Shown one piece after another: positions 14,598 through 21,780 of a stretch of 21,780 nucleotides of DNA; position 1 is the stretch's first letter; every line of letters begins with the position of its first letter. This DNA comes from JBBSMX01 sp038232935 (GTDB taxonomy: Bacteria; Bacteroidota; Rhodothermia; Rhodothermales; JANQRZ01). The position numbers were made by a program, and so were the translations under genes. The notes under the pieces were generated by a model. That model saw nothing but the letters and a program-made list of their open reading frames with translations, was not told where the DNA came from and searched no databases. The stretch lies in the NCBI GenBank assembly GCA_038232935.1, contig JBBSMX010000069.1:1-21780 (forward strand). The letters run 5' to 3'.

Positions 14598-17074
14598 GGC
14601 CCTGGTGTATCGCTGCCTCGCGCATTGTCGCGGTGGTTGCGCTGGCGCTGCTAAGTCCGCTGGTCTGGGCACAGGACGCGCCCTCCGTCGATCCGCTCAG
14701 TATCACGTTCGATGGAAAGAGGGGGCAGGTCGAGGTGGGCGGGGCGTATGCGGGGGTAGAGTTCCACGACAGCCGTCCGGTGCCCGCCCGCATCAGCTTC
14801 TACTACCCCGTCGCCAACAGCATCGACCTCAGCACGGACTACTGGAAGCGGGGCACGTCGCGACCGCTCGACGTGATGATCCGGGTGGACGGGCGGACGG
14901 ACAGCGTCGGCGTGGAGCCGTGGGCCTACGCATGGACCCCGTTCAGCGTGGCGTTTCACGGGCAGAAACCGGACTACGACGCAACCCTCGAATACCGTTT
15001 CGCGGACGACCTCCCGGTCGTCGTGGTGCGCCTCACCGTGCGGAACCGGACGGCGCGACGCGTGACGTTTGGTGTTGATACGCGCCTCTGGACGGGCCTC
15101 CGGACCTCGCATGCCTACGTCGCCCACGACCCGACGCGGACCAGCTACACCGATGACGGGGCGGCGTTCATCGCCGCCTTCGATGCGGCGGACACGGACT
15201 CGGCGGCCGTGTTTGTGGCGAATGGGGGCACCGCGCCGATGGCGTGGGGAGCGGGCGCATCGGCTTTGGAGCCGGTGGCGGCCTTCACGTACGAGCGGAT
15301 GCTGGAGCCCGGCGACTCGCTTGTGGTCGTCCAACTCATCGGGACGAGCCGGCAGGACGAAAGCAACATCGTGCGCCGCCGCGCCGCAGCGACGTGGCAG
15401 CAGGGTGTGGCCGACTACGAGGGGAGCATTCATGCCTACGTGCGTGACCGAGGCCGCTTCGAAGGACTCGATCCCGTGCTGAGCGAGACGGACTGCCTCG
15501 CCCGAGCGCTCCTGCGGGCAGATCGTCACTACATCGACGGCCGCATCGTCCCGATGCCCAGCCCCGCCGAGTACAACTTCTTCTTCACCCACGACCTCCT
15601 CCTCACTGACCTCGGGGCCGTCTTCTTCGACCCGGAGCGCGTCCGCGACGACCTGCGCTTCGTGCAGTCCCTCGTCCGCGCCGACTCCATCTTGCCCCAC
15701 GCCTATTACTGGCGCGAGGACGGGTACACGACCGAGTTCGCGAACGCGGACAACTGGAATCATCTCTGGGTCATACATCTGGCCGCGTCGTACCTCAAGC
15801 ACAGCGGCGACACGACGACGGTCGCATCGCTCTATCCCGTCCTGCAGAAAAGCCTCGCGCTCATGCTCGGCAGCGAGCAAGACGGGTTGATGGTGGCCGA
15901 GCGGCCCGACTGGTGGGACATCGGCCACGTACCCGGTCCACGCGCGTACCTCACCGTGCTCATGATCCGCGCGCTTCGAGCCTACGCATTCATCAGCATC
16001 GAACTCGGGAAAGATGACCCGATGCTCACGTCCTACCTCGCGCTCGCGGAGCGGATGAACCGCGCGCTCGTGGACCGGCTCTGGGACGACGATGCGGGCT
16101 ACCTCCTCAACGGGCTCGACACGACGTCGGTGGACCGGCACTACTACACGGGGCCCCTCCTCGCTGCTGCCTACGGGATGCTAGATCCGGCGCGGCGGGA
16201 TACGATGCTGGCGACGGCGCAGCGCGAGTTGCTGGATGAACACGTCGGCGTCCGCAACGCCATGCCGGCCGACTTCCACGAACTCCGTGACGTGTACCAC
16301 TTTCTGGAGGGCGAGGTGGGCGCGCCCTACCTCTACATGAACGGCGGCGTGTGGCCACAGGGGATCGCGTGGTACGCCCTCTCCCTGCTCGCCGCCGACC
16401 GGCCCGACGACGCCCGGTCGGTGTTGGAGGACTATCTCAGCCTCGGCGGCATCCAGCGCAGCCCGAACGGCCAGCCGGCTTTTTTCGAATACCGCAACGC
16501 CGACCCCACATCGCCGGATTACGGGGCCATCGACAAACCGACGTTTCTGTGGGCGGGCGGCTGGTACCTCCACGTTCTTTACCAACTCGCTGGGGTCCGC
16601 GAGAACCCGTGGAACCTCTCGTTCAGCCCGCACCTGCCGAAGGGCTTCGACGATGTAGCCTACGACCTCGCGGTGGCAGGAGTGCAGAGCCGGGTGTTGT
16701 GGTCGGGCACGGGCACGACGTTCCGGCGCATCGTCGTAGACGGCGTGATGATGCCCTCCGCCGTTATGACCGGACCGGCGACGCGGATCGAACTGGAGCG
16801 GGGGATGCCCACCGTGCCCTACCTCGCTGCCGCGTCGTGCATCGTGGAGCGCGTGGAATTGGAGGAGGATGCCCTTACAGTGGAAGTCCAGGGGGGGGTG
16901 GGTCAGCGCGTAGAGCTAGAGATCGTCGCGCCGGCTCCGATGCAGGGCGTTCGAGTGAACGGGATAGCCTTGCCTGCCGCCTCCGTGACGGCGACGACCG
17001 AGGAGGGCGCCGTCGCCATCCGATTCGGCTGGGTGCTCGATGCACCACGGGCCGAAGTAAGCATCGGCCTCTAA
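14594..17074 (+). CDS. Secreted (alpha/alpha)6 glycosidase-like protein with N-terminal beta-sandwich, family unassigned
   Basis: This 826-aa protein has a signal peptide of 26 residues (cleavage after VWA) and is probably periplasmic or secreted. Residues about 30-290 look like a beta-sandwich. About 295-690 looks like an (alpha/alpha)6 barrel, with NFFFTHDLLLTDLG (328-341), NADNWNHLWVIHLAASYLKH, PDWWDIGH (438-445) and FLEGEVGAPYLYMNGGVWPQ (570-589). The NGGVWPQG segment is shared in style with GH94, GH63 and glycogen-debranching (GDE) enzymes. A further beta-rich C-terminal region runs about 690-826. This sandwich-barrel-sandwich layout fits a glycoside hydrolase or phosphorylase, but no family match is secure; the carboxylates near 334, 442 and 572-574 are candidates only. 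The start overlaps the GH130 stop by 4 bases. Being exported while GH130 is cytoplasmic, it would act before import. Confidence 0.86.
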   Translation: MRPWCIAASRIVAVVALALLSPLVWAQDAPSVDPLSITFDGKRGQVEVGGAYAGVEFHDSRPVPARISFYYPVANSIDLSTDYWKRGTSRPLDVMIRVDGRTDSVGVEPWAYAWTPFSVAFHGQKPDYDATLEYRFADDLPVVVVRLTVRNRTARRVTFGVDTRLWTGLRTSHAYVAHDPTRTSYTDDGAAFIAAFDAADTDSAAVFVANGGTAPMAWGAGASALEPVAAFTYERMLEPGDSLVVVQLIGTSRQDESNIVRRRAAATWQQGVADYEGSIHAYVRDRGRFEGLDPVLSETDCLARALLRADRHYIDGRIVPMPSPAEYNFFFTHDLLLTDLGAVFFDPERVRDDLRFVQSLVRADSILPHAYYWREDGYTTEFANADNWNHLWVIHLAASYLKHSGDTTTVASLYPVLQKSLALMLGSEQDGLMVAERPDWWDIGHVPGPRAYLTVLMIRALRAYAFISIELGKDDPMLTSYLALAERMNRALVDRLWDDDAGYLLNGLDTTSVDRHYYTGPLLAAAYGMLDPARRDTMLATAQRELLDEHVGVRNAMPADFHELRDVYHFLEGEVGAPYLYMNGGVWPQGIAWYALSLLAADRPDDARSVLEDYLSLGGIQRSPNGQPAFFEYRNADPTSPDYGAIDKPTFLWAGGWYLHVLYQLAGVRENPWNLSFSPHLPKGFDDVAYDLAVAGVQSRVLWSGTGTTFRRIVVDGVMMPSAVMTGPATRIELERGMPTVPYLAAASCIVERVELEEDALTVEVQGGVGQRVELEIVAPAPMQGVRVNGIALPAASVTATTEEGAVAIRFGWVLDAPRAEVSIGL

Positions 17075-17109
17075 TCCAGCGCTAGCCTCTCAAATCAAGA
17101 GCAGGTCTC

Positions 17110-18204
17110 ATGTACAACATTGGCCTTATCGGCTACGGTGGGTTCGGTCGGTTCCTGCATGGGGCATGGTCGGCTATGGAGGACGCCGCTGTCCATGCCA
17201 TTGCCGACGAGCACCTCCCGAGCGATGCCTCGGGAGCCACGCTCTACCCCGACTGGCGGGATTTGATCGCCGATCCCCACATCGATATCGTCGCCATCGC
17301 CACTCCGCCTAACACCCACGCCACGATGGCGTGTGCGGTGATGGAGGCAGGCAAGCACGTCCTTATCGAAAAGCCCCTGGCGACGACGCTGGAGGACGCG
17401 CGGCGGGTCATCGAGACGCGGGACCGCACGGGCTGCGTGGCCGCGGTGGACTACGTGCTCCGCTTTAACCCGATCGTGGAGGCGCTGCAGGCATGGAGTC
17501 AGAACGGGTGGTTCGGGGCACTACGCCGCATGACCGTAGAGAACTACGCGCAGGACGAGACGCTGCCGCCCGAGCACTGGTTCTGGGACCCCGACCAGTC
17601 CGGTGGCATCCTCGTCGAGCACGCCGTCCACTTCATCGACCTCACGAACGCGTGTGCCCTCGGCAAGCCGCAGCGCGTCGAGGGACTGAGCCTCCGGCGT
17701 ACGCCGCAGCAGGAGGACCGAGTGCTGCTGACGACCGTCTACGACGACGGCCTCATCGCCACGCAGTACCACGAATTCGCCCGCCCGCGCTTCTTCGAGC
17801 ACACGTCGATGCGGTTCGTGTTCGACCTCGCGGAAGTGGATGTCGAAGGTTGGATTCCGCTGAGCGGACAAGTGCGTGCGATGACGAATCCTCGCTCTCG
17901 GGACGCGCTGGGCCTCCTGCCCGGTTTCCGAACAACCCGTAGGCACGGCCTCAGCGAGGGCCTCTCTGAGACAGCACCGGCCTTCCGTGTCGGGGGGAGA
18001 GACTACGAGGCGGAAGAGGTTGTAGACGGCACCTTCTCGATTTCGGAGCCCAAGGATACCGTCTACCGAGACTCGGTCCGGGCCGCGCTGGCGGACCTCA
18101 TCAGGGCCATCGAGGACCCGAGCCATCAGCCTAGGGCTTCGCTCGAAGCGGGCCTCGCCAGTCTGGAAATTGCGCTGGAGTCCACACGCCGAGCACACGA
18201 GTAG
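17110..18204 (+). CDS. Gfo/Idh/MocA family oxidoreductase
   Basis: This is a 364-aa cytoplasmic NAD(P)-dependent dehydrogenase-like protein. The N-terminal Rossmann fold opens with IGLIGYGGFGRF (glycines 8, 10 and 13), then DIVAIATPPNTHATMACAVM and the family signature EKPLA, with Lys 88 as the usual catalytic or cofactor-contact residue. The C-terminal alpha/beta domain has GGILVEHAVHFIDL (165-178), where His 174 and Asp 177 match the conserved GGxxxDxxxHxxD-type region; the usual first Asp is Glu 170 here. Family members oxidise, reduce or epimerise sugars and inositols, and some act as glycosidases. Here it probably handles a monosaccharide released by GH130 or the (alpha/alpha)6 enzymes (inference). 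It starts 35 bases after the secreted gene with only a weak AGG upstream, and is the last plus-strand gene, 45 bases before the leftward terminator. Confidence 0.94.
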   Translation: MYNIGLIGYGGFGRFLHGAWSAMEDAAVHAIADEHLPSDASGATLYPDWRDLIADPHIDIVAIATPPNTHATMACAVMEAGKHVLIEKPLATTLEDARRVIETRDRTGCVAAVDYVLRFNPIVEALQAWSQNGWFGALRRMTVENYAQDETLPPEHWFWDPDQSGGILVEHAVHFIDLTNACALGKPQRVEGLSLRRTPQQEDRVLLTTVYDDGLIATQYHEFARPRFFEHTSMRFVFDLAEVDVEGWIPLSGQVRAMTNPRSRDALGLLPGFRTTRRHGLSEGLSETAPAFRVGGRDYEAEEVVDGTFSISEPKDTVYRDSVRAALADLIRAIEDPSHQPRASLEAGLASLEIALESTRRAHE

Positions 18205-18249
18205 AGTCGAGACGGCGACGATCTTGCAGCCCTGCTCGTTTCGCTTACG

Positions 18250-18283
18250 AAAAAACCCCGTCCCGCTTAGAGGCGGGACGGGG
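18250..18283 (-). terminator. Intrinsic terminator of the minus-strand EF-hand lipoprotein gene
   Basis: A perfect 11-bp stem, CCCCGTCCCGC (18256-18266) and GCGGGACGGGG (18273-18283), has a 6-nt loop and is preceded on the plus strand by six A (18250-18255). Read on the minus strand this is a GC-rich hairpin followed by TTTTTT, a textbook intrinsic terminator 27 bases after the EF-hand gene stop. Read rightward there is no T-tract, so for the convergent oxidoreductase transcript it would act weakly or only as a 3' hairpin. Confidence 0.9.
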
Positions 18284-18310
18284 CTCAGGTGCAGCGAGGC
18301 TGCGCGCGGC

Positions 18311-18796
18311 TTACATGGTGTCGTCCATCATCTTGTTGCCGCCCATCATTGCCTCGTAACGGCGGAACTCGTCGCGGCTGATGCGGCCATCGCCGTCGGC
18401 GTCCATCCGTTTGAAAGCGCCGGCCATGAATTCCTGGCGGCTGATGCGGCCGTCGCCATTCGTGTCGTACGTCGAGAAGTTTCCGGCGGTGTCAAAACCG
18501 GCCCCTACGTACCCCGTGTCAAACTCGTTCTGGTCGAGGTAGGTGTCGGCGTTCGTGTCGTACTGCGTGTAGAGGCCGCCGCGCTCGTAAGCGGGGCCGA
18601 ACTCATCCATCGTGACGTAGGTGTCGGCGTTCGAGTCGTAGTTGGGGAAGATGTCGAACGTCTCCTCCATCGGCTCGGGGGCAACGATGATGTCGGCGTC
18701 GTCGGCCTCGTCGAGGGCTTCGGGCTCGCCCGTGTCTACGCACGCGCTGAGGGCGAGCATGAACACGGTAAGGAGGGTAAGAGAGAGGCGGTACAT
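18311..18796 (-). CDS. EF-hand lipoprotein with four calcium-binding loops
   Basis: This 161-aa protein has a lipoprotein signal (LSAC, Cys 19), an acidic stretch (residues 24-46), then four EF-hand-type 12-residue loops: 54-65 DSNADTYVTMDE, 80-91 DTNADTYLDQNE, 111-122 DTNGDGRISRQE and 132-143 DADGDGRISRDE. Loops 3 and 4 are canonical with Gly at position 6. Loops 1 and 2 have Thr there but keep the liganding Asp/Asn at 1, 3, 5 and Glu at 12, so calcium binding is likely but perhaps altered. The C-terminus is Met-rich (MMGGNKMMDDTM). It should sit in the periplasm or at a membrane face as a calcium sensor or buffer; no enzymatic domain is present. I chose ATG 18796 because the lipoprotein signal begins there; the frame stays open far upstream, antisense to nothing but inside hrpB in another frame. 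hrpB lies 98 bases upstream and an intrinsic terminator follows. Confidence 0.92.
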   Translation of the reverse strand: MYRLSLTLLTVFMLALSACVDTGEPEALDEADDADIIVAPEPMEETFDIFPNYDSNADTYVTMDEFGPAYERGGLYTQYDTNADTYLDQNEFDTGYVGAGFDTAGNFSTYDTNGDGRISRQEFMAGAFKRMDADGDGRISRDEFRRYEAMMGGNKMMDDTM

Positions 18797-18860
18797 GGAG
18801 TTGGGGGATGGGTGATCGGGGTTGGCGGTGCCGGCGCTCGAGAGCCGGTCTTCGAATGTG

Positions 18861-18869
18861 CAAAGCATA
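18861..18869 (-). promoter_or_regulatory. Possible promoter -10/-7 element for the EF-hand lipoprotein gene
   Basis: On the minus strand the 98-base gap after hrpB contains TATGCTTTG, about 65 bases before the ATG. It resembles both a sigma70 -10 (TATGCT, 4 of 6) and the Bacteroidota -7 element TAnnTTTG with one extra base. No convincing -33/-35 partner is visible, so this is a weak call. Confidence 0.22.
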
Positions 18870-18894
18870 ACCCTGGGGTTGTGTTCCCTCGCCC

Positions 18895-21441
18895 TCATTT
18901 GTGCCGTTTTACCCGGTTTGTAGGGGGGGCAGCGAGCGGATCGTCGGGCCAGGGGTGTTTGGGGTACCGGCCGCGCAGGTCCTTTCGCACGTCGAAATAG
19001 GCGTCGCGCCAGAAGCTCGCGAGATCCTGCGTGACCTGTACGGGCCGCTGGGCCGGAGAGAGGAGATGAAGGGTTAGCGGCACCTGCCCACCGCCGACGT
19101 GCGGGGTCTCGGTCAGCCCGAAAACCTCTTGCAGCCGGACGGCGATGATGGGCGCGTCGGGGTCGCCGTAGTCGATGGGGATGTGCGAGCCGCTCGGGAC
19201 GGTGAGGTGGGTCGGCGCGAGCCGGTCGAGCTCGGCGCGGCGCTCCCAGCCGACGAGGCCGGAGAGGATCTGGATGAGGTCGAGCCGCCGGAGGTCGTCG
19301 GCGCGCTTCAGCCCGACGAGGTGGGGGAGGAGCCAGGCGTCGAGCGTGTCGAGCAGCGCTGCGTCGGAGACGTCGGGCCAGTCCTCGTCGAGACTGTGGA
19401 GGAAGCCGATCCGCTCGCGCAGCCGCCGCGCTTCTTTCGTCCACGGCAGCACGTCCAGCCCGCGCTCGCGGACGCCGTCGAGCAGGGCGCGGGCGACGGC
19501 CACCGGGTCGGGGGCCGGGAGCGGGCCGCTGCGGAGCACGACGGCCCCGAGCCGTTCCTGCCGGTGCGCCCGGACGTGGCCGGCTGCATTGTCCCACGCG
19601 ATGACGTCCTCGGCCTCGATCTGATCGGCGAAATGCGTTTCGATCTCTGCTTGCGCAATCGGGGTCGCGAGAAAGATCGCCGCCTCGCCTCGCCGCCCGT
19701 CGAGGTGCGCGGCGACGAGGGTGGCGGCGTCGCCGAGCGCACCGGCGTTGCGGAGCACAGCGGCGCGGCCGTTGCGGAGGCGGAAGCGGACGTCGTTCCC
19801 GTCCCCGCCCGGCCGCCGCTCGGCGATGCGGTCGGGGTAGGCGAGGGCGAGGAGGAGCCCGGCCGCGTCGATGTCACGGTCGCCGTCGGCGATGCTGAGT
19901 CGCTGTCGCCAGTGCCCGGCTTCTTGCCGTGTGCGATGGACTGCGCCGGGTGAGACGGCATAGCCCCGCGAGAAGCCAGACGTGGCTCGGCCGCCCCGCT
20001 CGGCGAGCAGTTCGAGCCGGAGGCGGAGGTCGGCGGGTGGATAGGCGTCTCCCTGCCGCCGGAACAGGTCGCGCTCGCTGAGGAGCGCAGCGAGGTCGCA
20101 CGCCGTCGCGCCGACACCCAACTCGCGGCCCCGGAGCGTGAGGTGGGCGAGGCGCGGGTGCATCCCGAAGGTGGCCATCTCGCGCCCGTGCGCCGTGATC
20201 GTCACGCCGTCGAGGGCTCCCAGCTCGGTCAGCAGCTCGCGCGCGGCGGCGAAGGCGGCGGCGGGCGGCGGGTCCAGCCAGCGGAGAGCGGACGGGTCGT
20301 GGACGCCCCACGCAGCGAGTTCGAGCGCGAGCGGGGTGAGGTCCGTCGTGAGGATTTCGGGCGGGGTGTGCGGGACGAGGTGGGCCTGCACGGGCGGCGT
20401 CCACAGCCGGTAGCAGACGCCCGGCCCGAGCCGTCCGGCCCGGCCGCGCCGCTGGTCCGCCGACGCGTTCGAGATGCGGACCGTCTCCAGCCGTGTCATC
20501 CCACTGTTCGGGTCGAAGCGTGGCGCTCGCGCGAGGCCGCCGTCCACGACGACACGAACGCCTTCGATTGTCAGGCTCGTTTCGGCGATGGGTGTGGCGA
20601 GGACGACTTTTCGCTGCCCGTTTGGGCTCGGCGCGATCGCGCGGTCCTGCGCGTCCTGCCCCAGATCACCGTAGAGCGGTGCGACGGTCACGCCCGGCGG
20701 GAGCCCGGCCTCGGTGAGCATCGTGTCGGCCCGGCGGATCTCGCCCGCGCCGGGGAGGAAAACGAGGACATCCCCCTCGTTCTCTTCGAGGGCGCGGCGG
20801 ACGGCAGCGACGGCGTGGCCCTCGACCCTCCAGTGTGGCTCCGGCATCCGGTCGAGGTAGTGGGTCTCGACGGGGAACGCGCGGCCCTCGCTCGTCAGCA
20901 GCGGCGCGTCGTCCAACAGGGCCGCGACGCGCGCAACGTCGAGCGTGGCGGACATCACGAGCAGGCGGAGAGCCTGCCCCGGACCCGATCCGGGGTCGCG
21001 GAGCACCGCCTGCGTTTCGAGCGCGAAGGCGAGGCCGAGGTCGGAGGGCAGGTTGCGCTCGTGGAACTCGTCGAAGATCACGAGCCCGGTGCCCGTCAGC
21101 GCGGGGTCGGATTGGAGCATCCGAGTGAGCACGCCCTCGGTCACCACCTCGATGCGGGTTCTCCGGCTCACCTTCGTGTCCATCCGCACCCGGTAGCCGA
21201 CGGTCTCACCGACACGCTCGCCGAGCGCCGACGCCATCCGGTGGGCCGCCGCCCGCGCCGCCAGCCGCCGTGGCTCCAGCATCACGATCCGCCCTCCGCC
21301 GAGCCAGTCTTCGTCGAGGAGCGCGAGCGGAACGCGCGTCGTTTTGCCTGCGCCGGGCGGAGCCTGGAGCACCACGCTCGGGTGCGCCCGAAGCGCTGCA
21401 CGGAGGTCGGGCAGGACGGGCTCGATGGGGAGGGCGGGCAT
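18895..21441 (-). CDS. hrpB: ATP-dependent RNA helicase HrpB
   Basis: This is an 848-aa DEAH/RHA-family helicase, close to the 800-850 aa usual for bacterial HrpB. Numbered from GTG 21465 (subtract 8 for ATG 21441), the motifs are Walker A PPGAGKTT (36-43), DEFHE (132-136, the HrpB variant of the DEAH box), SAT (172-174), TPIAETSLTI (291-300) and QRRGRAGR motif VI (338-345). The C-terminal HrpB-specific domain contains GRYPKHPWPDDP near the end, a family hallmark. HrpB acts in the cytoplasm on RNA; its physiological role in most bacteria is poorly defined. I chose ATG 21441 (MPALPIEPVLP) because it matches the usual short HrpB N-terminus; the upstream GTG at 21465 adds eight residues. No Shine-Dalgarno is obvious. 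It lies on the minus strand between a membrane-protein gene and the EF-hand gene and has no evident link to the glycan locus. Confidence 0.96.
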   Translation of the reverse strand: MPALPIEPVLPDLRAALRAHPSVVLQAPPGAGKTTRVPLALLDEDWLGGGRIVMLEPRRLAARAAAHRMASALGERVGETVGYRVRMDTKVSRRTRIEVVTEGVLTRMLQSDPALTGTGLVIFDEFHERNLPSDLGLAFALETQAVLRDPGSGPGQALRLLVMSATLDVARVAALLDDAPLLTSEGRAFPVETHYLDRMPEPHWRVEGHAVAAVRRALEENEGDVLVFLPGAGEIRRADTMLTEAGLPPGVTVAPLYGDLGQDAQDRAIAPSPNGQRKVVLATPIAETSLTIEGVRVVVDGGLARAPRFDPNSGMTRLETVRISNASADQRRGRAGRLGPGVCYRLWTPPVQAHLVPHTPPEILTTDLTPLALELAAWGVHDPSALRWLDPPPAAAFAAARELLTELGALDGVTITAHGREMATFGMHPRLAHLTLRGRELGVGATACDLAALLSERDLFRRQGDAYPPADLRLRLELLAERGGRATSGFSRGYAVSPGAVHRTRQEAGHWRQRLSIADGDRDIDAAGLLLALAYPDRIAERRPGGDGNDVRFRLRNGRAAVLRNAGALGDAATLVAAHLDGRRGEAAIFLATPIAQAEIETHFADQIEAEDVIAWDNAAGHVRAHRQERLGAVVLRSGPLPAPDPVAVARALLDGVRERGLDVLPWTKEARRLRERIGFLHSLDEDWPDVSDAALLDTLDAWLLPHLVGLKRADDLRRLDLIQILSGLVGWERRAELDRLAPTHLTVPSGSHIPIDYGDPDAPIIAVRLQEVFGLTETPHVGGGQVPLTLHLLSPAQRPVQVTQDLASFWRDAYFDVRKDLRGRYPKHPWPDDPLAAPPTNRVKRHK

Positions 21442-21482
21442 GGGGCGTGAAAGCGACACCGCCACGCCGGTTCCGCGTCGCC

Positions 21483-21513
21483 CGGCGGATCACCGTCCGC
21501 CGTCGATCCGCCG
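21483..21513 (-). terminator. Hairpin after the small membrane-protein gene, possible terminator without U-tract
   Basis: CGGCGGATC (21483-21491) and GATCCGCCG (21505-21513) form a perfect 9-bp inverted repeat with a 13-nt loop, just downstream of the membrane-protein stop (minus strand) and 42 bases before the hrpB ATG. An alternative 6-bp hairpin (21484-21501) overlaps it. No T-run follows on either strand, so it may be a processing or attenuation structure instead. Confidence 0.35.
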
Positions 21514-21516
21514 CGT

Positions 21517-21780
21517 TCAGGCCATGCTAGTGCTCGTGCTTGCTGTGGTCGTCGTCGCTCTCGCCGTCCGCTCCGCCTTCGTCGTGCTGTTCGTGCTCGC
21601 CGCTTCCGGCCGCTGCGCCCGGATCTCGGGATGTCGGATCTCGCCGCCGAGGTTGGCCGTGTAGCCGACCGATCCGCCAACTCCGAGTGCGCCGACAAGC
21701 GTTGCGAGCACAAAGCCGCGTGGCACGGGGCGACCGCGAAGTCCGATGAGGCCACCGAGCGCCAGCAGACCGAGCAGGCC
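21517..21780 (-). CDS. C-terminal part of a small membrane protein (5' truncated), likely frameshifted near its end
   Basis: The frame enters from the right edge on the minus strand. Its visible residues begin GLLGLLALGGLIGL, a hydrophobic segment, then FVLATLVGALGVGGSVGYTA, a second membrane segment, followed by NLGGEIRHPEIR. The GYTANLGGEIRHPEI block resembles the end of small uncharacterised multi-pass membrane proteins of Bacteroidota. In the open frame the protein then runs into a Thr/Ser/Ala/Arg tail and stops at 21517. In another frame the same DNA encodes GEHEQHDEGGADGESDDD followed by HSKHEH and a stop at 21527-21529, an acidic His-rich tail more typical of such proteins. One extra G in the GGG tract at 21618-21620 (CCC on the plus strand) would join the two. 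Either this is a real frameshift or a homopolymer sequencing error. The function is unknown. Confidence 0.62.
   Translation of the reverse strand, partial: GLLGLLALGGLIGLRGRPVPRGFVLATLVGALGVGGSVGYTANLGGEIRHPEIRAQRPEAASTNSTTKAERTARATTTTASTSTSMA

Noticed and set aside
18797..19597. Upstream extension of the EF-hand frame into hrpB
   Set aside because: The extension is Arg/Pro/Ala-rich and out of frame within hrpB; the lipoprotein signal begins at 18796.
21282..21755. 157-codon minus-strand frame overlapping the membrane protein and hrpB start
   Set aside because: It contains Arg-rich shadow sequence; the GYTANLGGEIRHPEI block and the HrpB Walker A lie in other frames.
1..21780. CRISPR array, insertion sequence, prophage, toxin-antitoxin or defence genes
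   Set aside because: I found no direct-repeat array, transposase, integrase or defence-type motif; all supported genes are transport, carbohydrate, secretion, helicase or membrane genes.

Overview
The window looks like chromosomal DNA of a GC-rich member of the Rhodothermota/Bacteroidota lineage. The evidence is a type IX secretion (T9SS) type A sorting domain with the usual LQQNYPNPF motif, a TonB-dependent receptor with an N-terminal carboxypeptidase-regulatory-like domain, a PorV/PorQ-family barrel, mostly weak or absent Shine-Dalgarno sequences, and strongly GC-biased codons. I see no rRNA, tRNA, CRISPR array, transposase, integrase or phage gene. The lineage call is inferred from gene content.

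Layout. (1) 2-478 is the 3' end of a secreted protein: the tail of a CBM-like beta-sandwich plus a T9SS sorting domain. A strong hairpin follows. (2) 561-7776 is an outer-membrane/secretion block: TonB-dependent receptor, a 1090-aa secreted protein with a calcium-type repeat, an FnIII-like domain and a T9SS-like C-terminus, and a PorV/PorQ-family protein. (3) 7821-18204 is a tightly packed carbohydrate block: a CUT1-type ABC importer (lipoprotein binding protein and two permeases, no ATPase), a lipoprotein resembling six-hairpin (alpha/alpha)6 glycosidases, a protein with two tandem GH130 domains, a secreted 826-aa (alpha/alpha)6 glycosidase-like protein, and a Gfo/Idh/MocA oxidoreductase. (4) 18250-18283 is an intrinsic terminator facing leftward. 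(5) On the minus strand, reading from the right edge, are the C-terminal part of a small membrane protein with an apparent frameshift, the helicase HrpB, and a four-EF-hand lipoprotein.

How the parts may work together (inference): blocks 2 and 3 read as a glycan-utilisation locus. The TonB receptor would bring oligosaccharides across the outer membrane, and the secreted and lipoprotein (alpha/alpha)6 proteins would trim them. The ABC importer would carry products inward, cytoplasmic GH130 would cleave beta-mannosidic linkages (domain 1 keeps phosphorylase-type residues), and the oxidoreductase would process a released sugar. There is no SusD, so this is not a classical Sus-type PUL. The most unusual gene is the tandem GH130: its second domain keeps the catalytic VEDPR motif but has lost several phosphate-site residues. 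Two (alpha/alpha)6 proteins without a clear family may be undescribed glycoside-active enzymes.
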